A stretch of DNA of 64,000 nucleotides from an uncultured Flavobacterium sp. Lineage in GTDB: Bacteria; Bacteroidota; Bacteroidia; Flavobacteriales; Flavobacteriaceae. The position numbers and the translations under genes were made by a program. The stretch covers positions 2,666,001 through 2,730,000 of the forward strand of contig NZ_OX638201.1 of assembly GCF_951805225.1 (NCBI RefSeq). Direction: 5' to 3'. Positions 7,974 through 15,799 of this stretch are shown here, in pieces. Below the pieces are notes generated by a model. It ran no database searches, had not been told where the DNA came from, and worked only from the letters and a program-made list of their open reading frames with translations. Each line of letters begins with the position of its first letter. Position 1 is the stretch's first letter.

Positions 7974-9434
7974 TTAAAATTGAAAATAAATAAAACTAGT
8001 TGACTGATTTTTAATCGATAACAAAATACTAATTACAGCAAGGAAATAAAAAACATATTTTGCTGCAATCGACAATTTTGTATTGTGAAGCTTTGTAAAA
8101 ACAACATTTTCATTTTTATAATACCATTCAATAAACAAGAAAATGATTAAATACAAAAGCAATGGTTTTAGACTCAATTCATATGTTTTTGCCGAATGAA
8201 TTTTAAGGAAATCCTCATATCTAAAAATTCCTTTTATATAAGCAATTGCATTTGTCAAAGAATTTGATCGGAAAAATATCCACGCAAAAGTGACTAAACC
8301 AAAGGTTATCAGAATATCTACAAATGCTTTTATCTGAGACAAAAAACTACTTTGCGAATCATTATCAACGTACTTTCTATTATTCTTCATTAAAAATGAC
8401 GGAATAAAATACAACGCATTTAAAGCTCCCCAGAATATAAAAGTCCAATTTGCGCCATGCCAAAATCCGCTTAAAATAAAAATAATGAAGATATTACGTA
8501 TTGACTTTGTCAAACCTACTTTTGATCCTCCTAGCGGCATATAAACATAATCTCTAAACCAGGAAGACAATGAAATATGCCAACGTCTCCAAAAATCAGC
8601 AATGTTTCGAGAGAAATAAGGTGTTCTAAAATTCGTAATCAAATCAATTCCAAGCAATTTAGCGACTCCAATTGCAATATCTGAATATCCGGAAAAGTCA
8701 CAGTAAATTTGAAAAGAAAAAAGTATCGCGCCCAAAACCAGTGTTCCACCAGAATAATTAGCGTAATTCTGAAATATATCATCCACAAAAACTGAACACG
8801 TATCTGCAATTACAATTTTCTTAAAAAGCCCCCATAAAATCTGTCTTACGCCATTAACGGCAGTATTATAATCAAAGCTTCTTTTTTTCTTTATTTGCGG
8901 TAAAAGATGAGTCGCTCTCTCAATTGGTCCAGCGACCAAAAGCGGAAAAAAACTAACAAAAACAGCATAATCAATAAAGTTTTTCTCTGCCGGAATTCGT
9001 TTTTTATAAACATCAATAACATAAGATAAGCCGTGAAAAGTATAAAACGAAATTCCAACCGGCAACACAACATTTAAAGTCCATGTATTGATAACAAAAC
9101 CAAATTTTGAGAATAATTCTGTAAACGATTCAATAAAGAAATTGTAATATTTAAAAACTCCTAAAAAGCCAAGATTTACAGATATACTTAACCAAAACCA
9201 AAAGCGTTTGGAACTTTCTTTCTCTGTATTTGAAATTTTAAGTCCGGAATAGTAGTCTAATAAAGTAGAGAAAACAAGTAAAAATAAAAATCTCCAATCC
9301 CAAAAAGCGTAAAAAAAGTAACTCGAGATTAATAAAAGCAGGTTCTGTATTTTTAAATTTTTATTGGTAACAAACCAATAAAGGATAAAAATTATCACAA
9401 AAAATACAGCAAAATTCAGGGAATTAAAAAGCAT
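7974..9434 (-). CDS. MBOAT-family O-acyltransferase (AlgI-like)
   Basis: Polytopic membrane acyltransferase, 486 residues with ~11 hydrophobic segments. The signature SGFWHGANWTFIFWG holds the catalytic histidine H326, which matches H322 of AlgI. The segments WRFLFLL, SFYTFHGLSYVIDVYK, AGPIERATHLLPQI and DFWRRWHISLSSWFRDYVY are the standard AlgI/DltB blocks. It moves acetyl (or another acyl) groups across the inner membrane for modification of an extracytoplasmic glycan, lipid or protein. The SGNH-like gene follows by 2 bases and should form a functional pair. No alginate genes are nearby, so alginate is unlikely to be the substrate. Confidence 0.92.
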   Translation of the reverse strand: MLFNSLNFAVFFVIIFILYWFVTNKNLKIQNLLLLISSYFFYAFWDWRFLFLLVFSTLLDYYSGLKISNTEKESSKRFWFWLSISVNLGFLGVFKYYNFFIESFTELFSKFGFVINTWTLNVVLPVGISFYTFHGLSYVIDVYKKRIPAEKNFIDYAVFVSFFPLLVAGPIERATHLLPQIKKKRSFDYNTAVNGVRQILWGLFKKIVIADTCSVFVDDIFQNYANYSGGTLVLGAILFSFQIYCDFSGYSDIAIGVAKLLGIDLITNFRTPYFSRNIADFWRRWHISLSSWFRDYVYMPLGGSKVGLTKSIRNIFIIFILSGFWHGANWTFIFWGALNALYFIPSFLMKNNRKYVDNDSQSSFLSQIKAFVDILITFGLVTFAWIFFRSNSLTNAIAYIKGIFRYEDFLKIHSAKTYELSLKPLLLYLIIFLFIEWYYKNENVVFTKLHNTKLSIAAKYVFYFLAVISILLSIKNQSTSFIYFQF

Positions 9435-9543
9435 ATGCGTTTTTCATTTTAATTTTAGTCCATTACAATTTATAAAAATCCAAACCCAGCCTTTTCTAAT
9501 GTCTAACCAAATTGGTATTCTATTTTAACAAGGTCCAAAAATA

Positions 9544-9613
9544 AAAAAATCCTCCATAAGGAAGACTACTTTTGAATTAATTCTAAAAAAAAATCCCATA
9601 AATGGGACTATAA
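9544..9613 (-). terminator. Two tandem terminators after the SRP RNA
   Basis: Read leftward from the SRP RNA, the first hairpin (TCCCA / TGGGA around 9593-9606) is followed by a run of nine T, and the second (CTTCC / GGAGG around 9550-9562, with one G-U pair) is followed by seven T. Together they should stop SRP RNA transcription before the MBOAT gene. Confidence 0.65.
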
Positions 9614-9626
9614 AAATAAAAAAAAT

Positions 9627-9720
9627 GGCAAGCGACCTACATCGCACCGCTCAACCACGTACCCTTGCTATGTTCCCATCCTGGGGGAGTCTGCAGGAGC
9701 TGGTCGTGTAGGACTTGCCG
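9627..9720 (-). ncRNA. ffs: Signal recognition particle RNA, small bacterial (4.5S) type
   Basis: RNA component of the signal recognition particle, which with Ffh targets membrane proteins. Read leftward, the ends pair (GGCAAG / CUUGCC, then CCUACA / UGUAGG) into one long hairpin of ~94 nt. The tip (9660-9683) reads CAGGAUGGGAACAUAGCAAG, which carries the spaced GGAA...AGCA core of the conserved SRP RNA domain IV in its Bacteroidota form. A consensus promoter lies immediately upstream and terminators downstream. Two spurious reading frames cross it. Confidence 0.85.
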
Positions 9721-9723
9721 GTG

Positions 9724-9753
9724 CAAATATACAATCTTTTTATATTTTTGCAA
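9724..9753 (-). promoter_or_regulatory. Consensus Bacteroidota promoter of the SRP RNA
   Basis: Leftward, TTG (9753-9751), exactly 19 bases, then TATATTTG (9731-9724). This is a full match to the TTG-N19-TAnnTTTG promoter of the Bacteroidota housekeeping sigma factor, and predicts transcription start around 9718-9721, at the first base of the RNA stem. Confidence 0.85.
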
Positions 9754-9808
9754 GACCTTTGTTGCTATAAAAATATCGTCGTATATTGGCTTATTCAAAT
9801 TTTTAACT

Positions 9809-10858
9809 ATGAAAAAATATAACTTCCTAGCTGTCATTTTATTAGGAATCACATTAATTGGATGTGGAGATACAAAAAAAAGTGAAAATTCTTTATTTAA
9901 CATCGATGATTCTGCTTTTCCAGCTCATTTTTTACCACAAGAATCGATTTCTATCGGAATTTTGAACCCAAATTCGAAAGAAATTGACAGCGTTGCTTAC
10001 TTTGTAAACGACAAAAAAGTAGGTAGTTCTAAAGGTGCCGAAAAATTCAAATTTGAATTAAAAGATCAAAAATTAGGTTATCAATACTTAAAAGCTACCG
10101 TTTATTTTGGTTCTGATTCTTCAGATGCTACTAAACGTGTTGAAGTGGTTTCAAACGTAGAACCTAAATTATTAAAGTATAAAATCGTTAATACTTATCC
10201 GCACGACACAAAAGCTTTTACTGAAGGTTTAGAATTTCATGATGGAACTTTATACGAAAGTACAGGTCAAAAAGGAGATTCTTATTTTAGATCTGTTGAT
10301 TATAAAACCGGAAAAGTGATTAAACAAGTTGATCTTCCTAAAGAATATTTTGGAGAAGGAATCACTTTTATCAATGGAAAGTTATTTCAATTAAGCTGGC
10401 AGGAAAACACTGGTTTTATTTATGATGCTAAAACATTAAAACTGGAGAAAACTTTCAAATACGATAAAGAAATTGAAGGTTGGGGAATGACAAATGATGG
10501 AAAATATATTTATCGTTCTGACGGAACTGAAAAAATCTGGAAAATGGATCCTGAAACACAAAAGTTGATCGACTATATTAATGTTTATTCCGGAACATCA
10601 AAAATTAAAGCGATTAATGAATTAGAATACATTAACGGAAAATTCTATGTAAATGTTTGGCAAAAAGATGCAATTGCGATCGTTAATCCAACAAGCGGAG
10701 CAGTTGAAGGAATCTTAAATATGTCAGACTTACGTAAGTTTATCAAACATCCGCAAGCAGAGGTTTTAAACGGAATTGCTTATAATCCGCAAACCAAAAC
10801 TATTTTTATTACTGGTAAATATTGGGAGAAAATGTTTGAAATAACAGTTTCAGAATAA
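9809..10858 (+). CDS. Glutaminyl-peptide cyclotransferase lipoprotein
   Basis: Glutamine cyclotransferase of the plant/bacterial five-bladed beta-propeller type (PF05096), converting N-terminal glutamine of peptides to pyroglutamate; 349 residues. The start is the ATG at 9809, which gives a lipoprotein signal peptide with lipobox LIGC; a longer frame back to 9665 would run through the SRP RNA and is rejected. Residues ~40-120 look like an Ig-like extension; the enzyme domain follows from NTYPHDTKAFTEGLEF, with family motifs YESTGQKG, EGWGMTNDG, YRSDGTEKIW, INELEYINGKFYVNVW and LNGIAYN. It probably sits on the periplasmic or outer face of an envelope membrane. Monocistronic. Confidence 0.9.
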   Translation: MKKYNFLAVILLGITLIGCGDTKKSENSLFNIDDSAFPAHFLPQESISIGILNPNSKEIDSVAYFVNDKKVGSSKGAEKFKFELKDQKLGYQYLKATVYFGSDSSDATKRVEVVSNVEPKLLKYKIVNTYPHDTKAFTEGLEFHDGTLYESTGQKGDSYFRSVDYKTGKVIKQVDLPKEYFGEGITFINGKLFQLSWQENTGFIYDAKTLKLEKTFKYDKEIEGWGMTNDGKYIYRSDGTEKIWKMDPETQKLIDYINVYSGTSKIKAINELEYINGKFYVNVWQKDAIAIVNPTSGAVEGILNMSDLRKFIKHPQAEVLNGIAYNPQTKTIFITGKYWEKMFEITVSE

Positions 10859-10873
10859 AAAATTAAAAAAATT

Positions 10874-10935
10874 AAAAACACAAATTTCACAGATTTCACG
10901 GATTAGTTCGTGATAATTTGTGAAATTTGTGTTTT
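10874..10935. repeat. Long intergenic inverted repeat
   Basis: A 17-base arm AAAACACAAATTTCACA (10875-10891) is matched by TGTGAAATTTGTGTTTT (10919-10935), with GATTTCACGGATTAG-type sequence in the loop. A related element lies at 15704-15777. It follows the cyclotransferase stop by 16 bases, so may also act as a terminator, and runs close to the hutI start. Confidence 0.75.
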
Positions 10936-10950
10936 ATAACAAAATCAACA

Positions 10951-12186
10951 ATGACAACATTAATTACAAACATAAAAGAATTGCTTCAGGTTCGTGAAAC
11001 TTCAATTTCTAAAGTTTCAGGTGCCGAAATGGCTATTCTTCCAACGATAAAAAATGCTTTTTTAATTTTAAAAGACAATCTGATTCACGATTTTGGATCT
11101 ATGGAGAATCTGCCGGAAATTAAAGCGGACAAAATTATCGATGCAACTGGTCAAATCGTTCTGCCTTCATGGTGCGACAGTCACACGCATATTGTTTATG
11201 CCGGTAATCGTGAGCAGGAATTTGTGGATAGAATTAACGGATTTTCATATGAAGAAATCGCTAATCGCGGCGGTGGAATTTTAAACTCGGCTAAAAAACT
11301 CAACGAAACTTCTGAAGAAGAAATTTATGAGCAATCAAAACTTCGCTTAGAAGAAGTTATGCATTTAGGAACAGGAGCTGTAGAAATTAAATCGGGTTAC
11401 GGATTAACAATCGAAGGCGAAATAAAAATGCTTCGTGTTATTAAAAAACTAGCCGAAAACTATCCAATAACCATAAAAGCTACTTTTCTTGGCGCACATG
11501 CTTTTCCGTTGCATTATAAAGAAAACAAAGCAGGTTATATCGACGAAATTATCACTAAAATGTTACCTGAAATTGCTCAAAATAAGTTAGCAGAATATAT
11601 AGATGTATTTTGCGAAACAGGTTATTTTTCTGTTGAAGAAACAGAACAAATTATGCAAGCAGGAATAGAATTCGGCTTAAAGCCAAAAATTCACGTAAAT
11701 CAATTCAATTCTATTGGAGGAATACAATCCGGAGTTAAATTTAAAGCCCTTTCTGTCGATCATCTTGAAATTATGAATCCTGAAGACATTGAAGCTTTAA
11801 AAGATTCTGAAACAATGCCTGTAGCTTTACCATCGTGTTCTTACTTTTTAAGTATTCCATACACGCCGGCACGCGAAATGATAAAAGCAGGACTTCCTTT
11901 AGCTTTAGCTACAGATTTCAACCCTGGTTCTACTCCATCCGGAAACATGAACTTTGTAGTTGCAACGGCTTGTATTAAAATGAAAATGACGCCTGAAGAA
12001 GCGATAAATGCAGCGACTATTAATGGCGCTTATGCAATGGGAATCTCAGAAACTCACGGAAGTATTACAAAGGGTAAAAAAGCCAATTTAATCCTCACAA
12101 AACCTATTTCATCTTATTACCAGATTCCTTATGCATTTGGAAGTAATTTAATCGAAAGTGTTTTTGTTGAAGGGGAAATTATATAA
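10951..12186 (+). CDS. hutI: Imidazolonepropionase
   Basis: Third step of histidine degradation: hydrolyses 4-imidazolone-5-propionate to N-formimino-L-glutamate. 411 residues from the ATG at 10951, the normal family length; the upstream in-frame ATG at 10927 falls inside the inverted repeat and is not used. The amidohydrolase metal site is seen in SHTHIVYAGNREQEF, KIHVNQFNSIGG and ATDFNPGSTPSGN, and family motifs NRGGGILNSA and GAVEIKSGYGL are intact. hutG follows about 1.1 kb downstream on the same strand with an opposite-strand gene between, so the two hut genes are neighbours but not one operon. hutU and hutH are not in this window. Confidence 0.96.
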   Translation: MTTLITNIKELLQVRETSISKVSGAEMAILPTIKNAFLILKDNLIHDFGSMENLPEIKADKIIDATGQIVLPSWCDSHTHIVYAGNREQEFVDRINGFSYEEIANRGGGILNSAKKLNETSEEEIYEQSKLRLEEVMHLGTGAVEIKSGYGLTIEGEIKMLRVIKKLAENYPITIKATFLGAHAFPLHYKENKAGYIDEIITKMLPEIAQNKLAEYIDVFCETGYFSVEETEQIMQAGIEFGLKPKIHVNQFNSIGGIQSGVKFKALSVDHLEIMNPEDIEALKDSETMPVALPSCSYFLSIPYTPAREMIKAGLPLALATDFNPGSTPSGNMNFVVATACIKMKMTPEEAINAATINGAYAMGISETHGSITKGKKANLILTKPISSYYQIPYAFGSNLIESVFVEGEII

Positions 12187-12212
12187 ATAATTTGATTCTT
12201 AATTGAATAAAA

Positions 12213-12243
12213 AAAGGCCTGTGAAAAACTTCACAGGCCTTTA
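12213..12243. terminator. Bidirectional terminator between hutI and the coiled-coil gene
   Basis: Perfect stem AAAGGCCTGTGAA / TTCACAGGCCTTT with a 5-base loop, A-rich on the left and T-rich on the right, lying between two convergent genes. Confidence 0.88.
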
Positions 12244-12278
12244 ATATTTTAGTGGTATTCTACTTTTAGGCAGATTTC

Positions 12279-13157
12279 TTATCTCAAGTTAAAACTTGTT
12301 TTAGAAACTAATTCGTCATTATCATAAACATTGATAAAGTAAGTTCCTTTAGCAAAATCTTTACCAGGTAAGTCTTCACTAACACTTACAGTTTTGTTTT
12401 CGTACTTAACAGTAGTTTTAAAACTATAAGTTAAAGAATTATCACCAAAGTTTTCTGTTTTTTTCTCGCCCAAAACATTGTTTTTAGCATCGATAACTTG
12501 TACATAATACGTTTTATCTCCAGATTTAGCGATTTGATTTTCAGCAATAGTAAAACTAATTTTCAAGATATCAGCACGACTTGCTTTATCTGTTTCGATT
12601 TGTTTTCCAGAGCTTCTCAATTTATAAGCAGCAGTTTTTGTGTTTAAAACTGATAATTTAGCGCCTTTTTCAACTGTCTTAGCCAACTCTTCGTTTTGAC
12701 CAACTAATACTTCATTATATTTTTTAGATTCACCTAAAACTGTAATCGTACTATCTCTTTGAACTGTCAAAACACCATTTTGTTTTTTCAATTCATCGTT
12801 TTCAGCAACAAGAGTTTTCATTTTTCCTTGCATAGCCTGAACTTGTGATCTGTATTTAGACACATCACCTTTTGATTTATTCAAATCATCCATCAAAGCT
12901 ACTACTTTATCTCTTTCCTGAATTAACTCGTCAGACATAGAAGTATTTTCAGCAATTGCAGCATCGTAAGTTGCTTTTAATTCCTGCAAATCTTTCATAA
13001 CAGATTCTTTCTCTGTCATAGATGTTGTAAGTTCAGTTTTAACTACTTCTGTATCAGAAGACAATTTAAAAATATACACTAAGCTACCAATTAGTAGGAC
13101 TGCTAAAACTGCGATTATCGCCTTTAGACTTGAGTTGTTGTTCTTTGGGTTTTCCAT
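12279..13157 (-). CDS. Membrane-anchored coiled-coil protein of unknown function
   Basis: 292 residues. A short cytoplasmic head (MENPKNNNSSLK) is followed by one transmembrane helix (~11-32), then an alpha-helical coiled coil to ~residue 170 (repeated Glu/Lys heptads), then a C-terminal beta-rich domain of ~110 residues (KISFTIAENQIAKSGDKTYY, GTYFINVYDNDELV). Similar single-pass coiled-coil proteins are common in Flavobacteriia with no assigned role. The C-terminal part probably lies in the periplasm and could bind envelope partners. It is transcribed alone, back-to-back with hutG (96-base divergent gap). Confidence 0.75.
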   Translation of the reverse strand: MENPKNNNSSLKAIIAVLAVLLIGSLVYIFKLSSDTEVVKTELTTSMTEKESVMKDLQELKATYDAAIAENTSMSDELIQERDKVVALMDDLNKSKGDVSKYRSQVQAMQGKMKTLVAENDELKKQNGVLTVQRDSTITVLGESKKYNEVLVGQNEELAKTVEKGAKLSVLNTKTAAYKLRSSGKQIETDKASRADILKISFTIAENQIAKSGDKTYYVQVIDAKNNVLGEKKTENFGDNSLTYSFKTTVKYENKTVSVSEDLPGKDFAKGTYFINVYDNDELVSKTSFNLR

Positions 13158-13253
13158 ATTTAATAATTTTCTTTAAAACAAATTTAAGAATTAATATATC
13201 TTAATAACGTAAGTTGATACAATTATATTATTTTTGGAAAATATTTTTTTTTA

Positions 13254-14291
13254 ATGGAGAAACTAATTCCTTTTACTGTAAATGATTTAGCAAAAGTCAC
13301 AAATCACAGAAGTGGCGAAATAAAATTTGGAGAGAAAATGATTGTTATTCCCAAAGGAGTAGACAAACTGAGTTTCTTGAAGGAAAGTGAAGCTAAATAT
13401 GTGCTTTTGGGAATACCCGAAGACATTGGCGTACGCGCAAACTTCGGTAGACCCGGAGCGGCTTCTGCATGGGAAAGTGCCATTAAAAGCATTGCTAACA
13501 TTCAGCATAATCGTTTTTCAAAAGGCAGTCAGATTATTGTTTTAGGACAAATTAATGTTCTGGAAGAAATGCGCGATGTCGAAAATCTTGATTTCAATGA
13601 TATCGACGATCGCTCAAAACTAAGTCAGTTAGTAGAAAAAATAGACAAAGAAGTTTCTCATATTATTTTCACTATTGTAAAAGCTGGAAAAACTCCAATT
13701 ATCATCGGCGGAGGCCATAATAATGCTTACGGAAATATTAAAGGTTCGGCTTTAGCCAAAGGAAAACCCATAAATGCGATTAATTTTGATGCTCATTCTG
13801 ATTTTAGAATTTTAGAAGGACGTCATAGCGGAAACGGTTTTTCTTATGCTTATGAAGAAGGTTTCTTAAAAAAATATTTCATCTTTGGTTTACACGAAAA
13901 TTATACTTCAAAAAGTGTTTTGGATATCATCAAAAAACTGGAAGATCGTGTTCGCTACAACACTTATGACAGCGTAAATATCCGCAAAGAAAAAGATTTT
14001 GACAGAGAAATGGCTTTGGCTTTAGAATTTATCAGAGCAGATTCTTTTGGAATTGAAATTGATTTAGATGCAATTCCAAATATTGCGAGCAGCGCCATGA
14101 CAATTAGCGGATTTTCTGTTGAAGAATTAAGACAGTTTATTTCCTTTTTCGGATCACATAGAAATGCTACTTATTTGCATATTTGCGAAGGTGCACCAGA
14201 TTTAGCAGATTCTCCAAACAACAATTTAATTGGCAAATTAATTGGTTATTTAGTAACTGATTTCATTAAAGCCAATAATGAAAAAGAATAA
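13254..14291 (+). CDS. hutG: Formimidoylglutamase (arginase superfamily)
   Basis: Last step of the short histidine degradation route: N-formimino-L-glutamate to glutamate and formamide. 345 residues. The binuclear manganese ligands of the arginase fold are in place: GGGHNNAYG, NFDAHSDFR and EIDLDAI. Arginase would carry a Ser-x-Asp-x-Asp-x-x-Asp-Pro version of the last motif; the EIDLDAIP form is typical of the Bacteroidota HutG-like branch. The function is supported by hutI upstream. Agmatinase-like activity cannot be fully excluded from sequence. Confidence 0.85.
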   Translation: MEKLIPFTVNDLAKVTNHRSGEIKFGEKMIVIPKGVDKLSFLKESEAKYVLLGIPEDIGVRANFGRPGAASAWESAIKSIANIQHNRFSKGSQIIVLGQINVLEEMRDVENLDFNDIDDRSKLSQLVEKIDKEVSHIIFTIVKAGKTPIIIGGGHNNAYGNIKGSALAKGKPINAINFDAHSDFRILEGRHSGNGFSYAYEEGFLKKYFIFGLHENYTSKSVLDIIKKLEDRVRYNTYDSVNIRKEKDFDREMALALEFIRADSFGIEIDLDAIPNIASSAMTISGFSVEELRQFISFFGSHRNATYLHICEGAPDLADSPNNNLIGKLIGYLVTDFIKANNEKE

Positions 14292-14372
14292 AAAGGGAGA
14301 ATATTATCCCTTAAAAATCAGTTCATTTACCAAATAAACTAAGTTTCAAATCAAGGTTTGATTGAATAAACC

Positions 14373-14380
14373 TATCTTTG
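14373..14380 (+). promoter_or_regulatory. Probable -7 promoter element of the RNA helicase gene
   Basis: TATCTTTG matches the Bacteroidota TAnnTTTG element, 44 bases before the helicase ATG. A clear TTG at the optimal distance is not seen. Confidence 0.5.
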
Positions 14381-14424
14381 CACAGAATTTTAGTACTTAA
14401 AACTAAATTCTTAATACCTAAGAT

Positions 14425-15675
14425 ATGTTATTCGAAGATTTATCACTTTCAAAAAGTATACAAAAAGCCGTATTTGAAGAAGGCTACCTAAATCCTACTC
14501 CTATTCAGGAGCAATCTATTCCGATTGTTTTGGCAGGAAGAGATTTAATTGGTTGCGCACAAACAGGTACAGGAAAAACGGCCGCTTTTGCCATTCCAAT
14601 CATACATCAATTACATAGAATTGTTGGCTCATCTAAAAAAGCCAAAGTAATTCGTGCTCTTATAGTAACTCCAACACGTGAATTAGCGGTGCAAATTGGT
14701 CAAAGTTTTGACACTTATGCAAAATATACCAACTTAACACAATTGACGATTTTTGGTGGTGTTTCGCAAAATCCACAAGTAGACACTTTAAAACAAGGTG
14801 TTGATATTCTGGTTGCAACTCCGGGAAGATTACTTGATTTACAGAAACAAGGTTTTCTTGATTTGGATCATTTACATACTTTGGTTCTGGACGAAGCGGA
14901 TCAAATGCTGGATATGGGTTTTATAAACGATGTAAAAAAGATCGTAAAACTAACTCCTAAAAACCGTCAAACGTTATTGTTTTCGGCTACAATGCCAATT
15001 GCAATTCGTGAATTGGCCGAAATGTTCCTGAAAGATCCTGCTAAAGTCGAAGTTTCTCCAGTATCATCTACTGCCGAAAATGTTGAACAACGTGTTTACT
15101 TTGTTGAAAAAACAGAGAAAAGAAATTTATTATATCATTTAATAAAAAACGAAGATTTATCGAATGTTTTGGTTTTTTCGAGAACTAAACATGGTGCCGA
15201 TAATGTTGTAAAAGCGCTTCGTAAAAAAGATATTCCTGCTGAAGCAATTCACGGAGACAAATCTCAAAATGCAAGACAACGCGTTTTAGATGCTTTCAAA
15301 AACAAAGAAGTTGGTGTTCTTGTAGCGACTGATATCGCAGCGAGAGGAATTGATATTGACCAATTGCCATTTGTAATTAACTTTGATTTACCTAATATTC
15401 CTGAAACTTATGTTCATAGAATTGGACGTACTGGACGTGCCGGAAACGGAGGAATTGCAATCTCTTTTTGCAGTAAAGACGAACAACCTTACTGGAAAGA
15501 CATTCAAAAATTGATAAAAGTTGATGTAAAAACAATTACAGATCATCCTTATCCATGGCATTCCGGAAGTCCTGAAGCATCGGCTGAAAAACCTAAAAAT
15601 TCAAACCGAAGCGGTGGTGCTCATAAATCGAGAAAATCAAATGCTTCTAAACAAAATAAAAAACGCTGGTATTAA
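14425..15675 (+). CDS. DEAD-box RNA helicase, RhlE-like
   Basis: ATP-dependent RNA helicase, 416 residues. Motifs in order: Q motif (NPTPIQEQSIP), I (AQTGTGKT), Ia (PTRELA), GG, Ib (TPGR), II (DEAD), III (SAT), IV (LVFSRTKHGAD), V (ATDIAARGIDID) and VI (HRIGRTGRAG). After residue ~370 a Lys/Ser/Asn-rich basic tail replaces any extra domain, as in RhlE proteins that assist ribosome assembly or RNA turnover. Bacteroidota carry several such paralogues, so a specific role cannot be assigned. Confidence 0.93.
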   Translation: MLFEDLSLSKSIQKAVFEEGYLNPTPIQEQSIPIVLAGRDLIGCAQTGTGKTAAFAIPIIHQLHRIVGSSKKAKVIRALIVTPTRELAVQIGQSFDTYAKYTNLTQLTIFGGVSQNPQVDTLKQGVDILVATPGRLLDLQKQGFLDLDHLHTLVLDEADQMLDMGFINDVKKIVKLTPKNRQTLLFSATMPIAIRELAEMFLKDPAKVEVSPVSSTAENVEQRVYFVEKTEKRNLLYHLIKNEDLSNVLVFSRTKHGADNVVKALRKKDIPAEAIHGDKSQNARQRVLDAFKNKEVGVLVATDIAARGIDIDQLPFVINFDLPNIPETYVHRIGRTGRAGNGGIAISFCSKDEQPYWKDIQKLIKVDVKTITDHPYPWHSGSPEASAEKPKNSNRSGGAHKSRKSNASKQNKKRWY

Positions 15676-15703
15676 ACTGAGCGCTTGAATATAAATCAAT
15701 ACT

Positions 15704-15777
15704 TAACACGAATTTCACCAATTTGCACAAATTTTAATAGGTTAACCTAGTTTGTGCTAATTCGTGAAATTCGTGTT
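15704..15777. repeat. Long intergenic inverted repeat, same family as 10874-10935
   Basis: Arms AACACGAATTTCAC (from 15704) and GTGAAATTCGTGTT (to 15777) with further pairing of GCACAAA and TTTGTGC inside. It lies between convergent genes (helicase and hybrid kinase) and may terminate both. The AATTTCAC core is shared with the element near 10.9 kb. Confidence 0.75.
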
Positions 15778-15799
15778 TTTTTTTATACTTCTTCTCATC

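Noticed and set aside
9637..9903. Leftward 88-codon open frame and rightward extension of the glutaminyl cyclase frame to 9665
   Set aside because: Both run through the SRP RNA and its promoter; the cyclase has a clear lipoprotein start at 9809.
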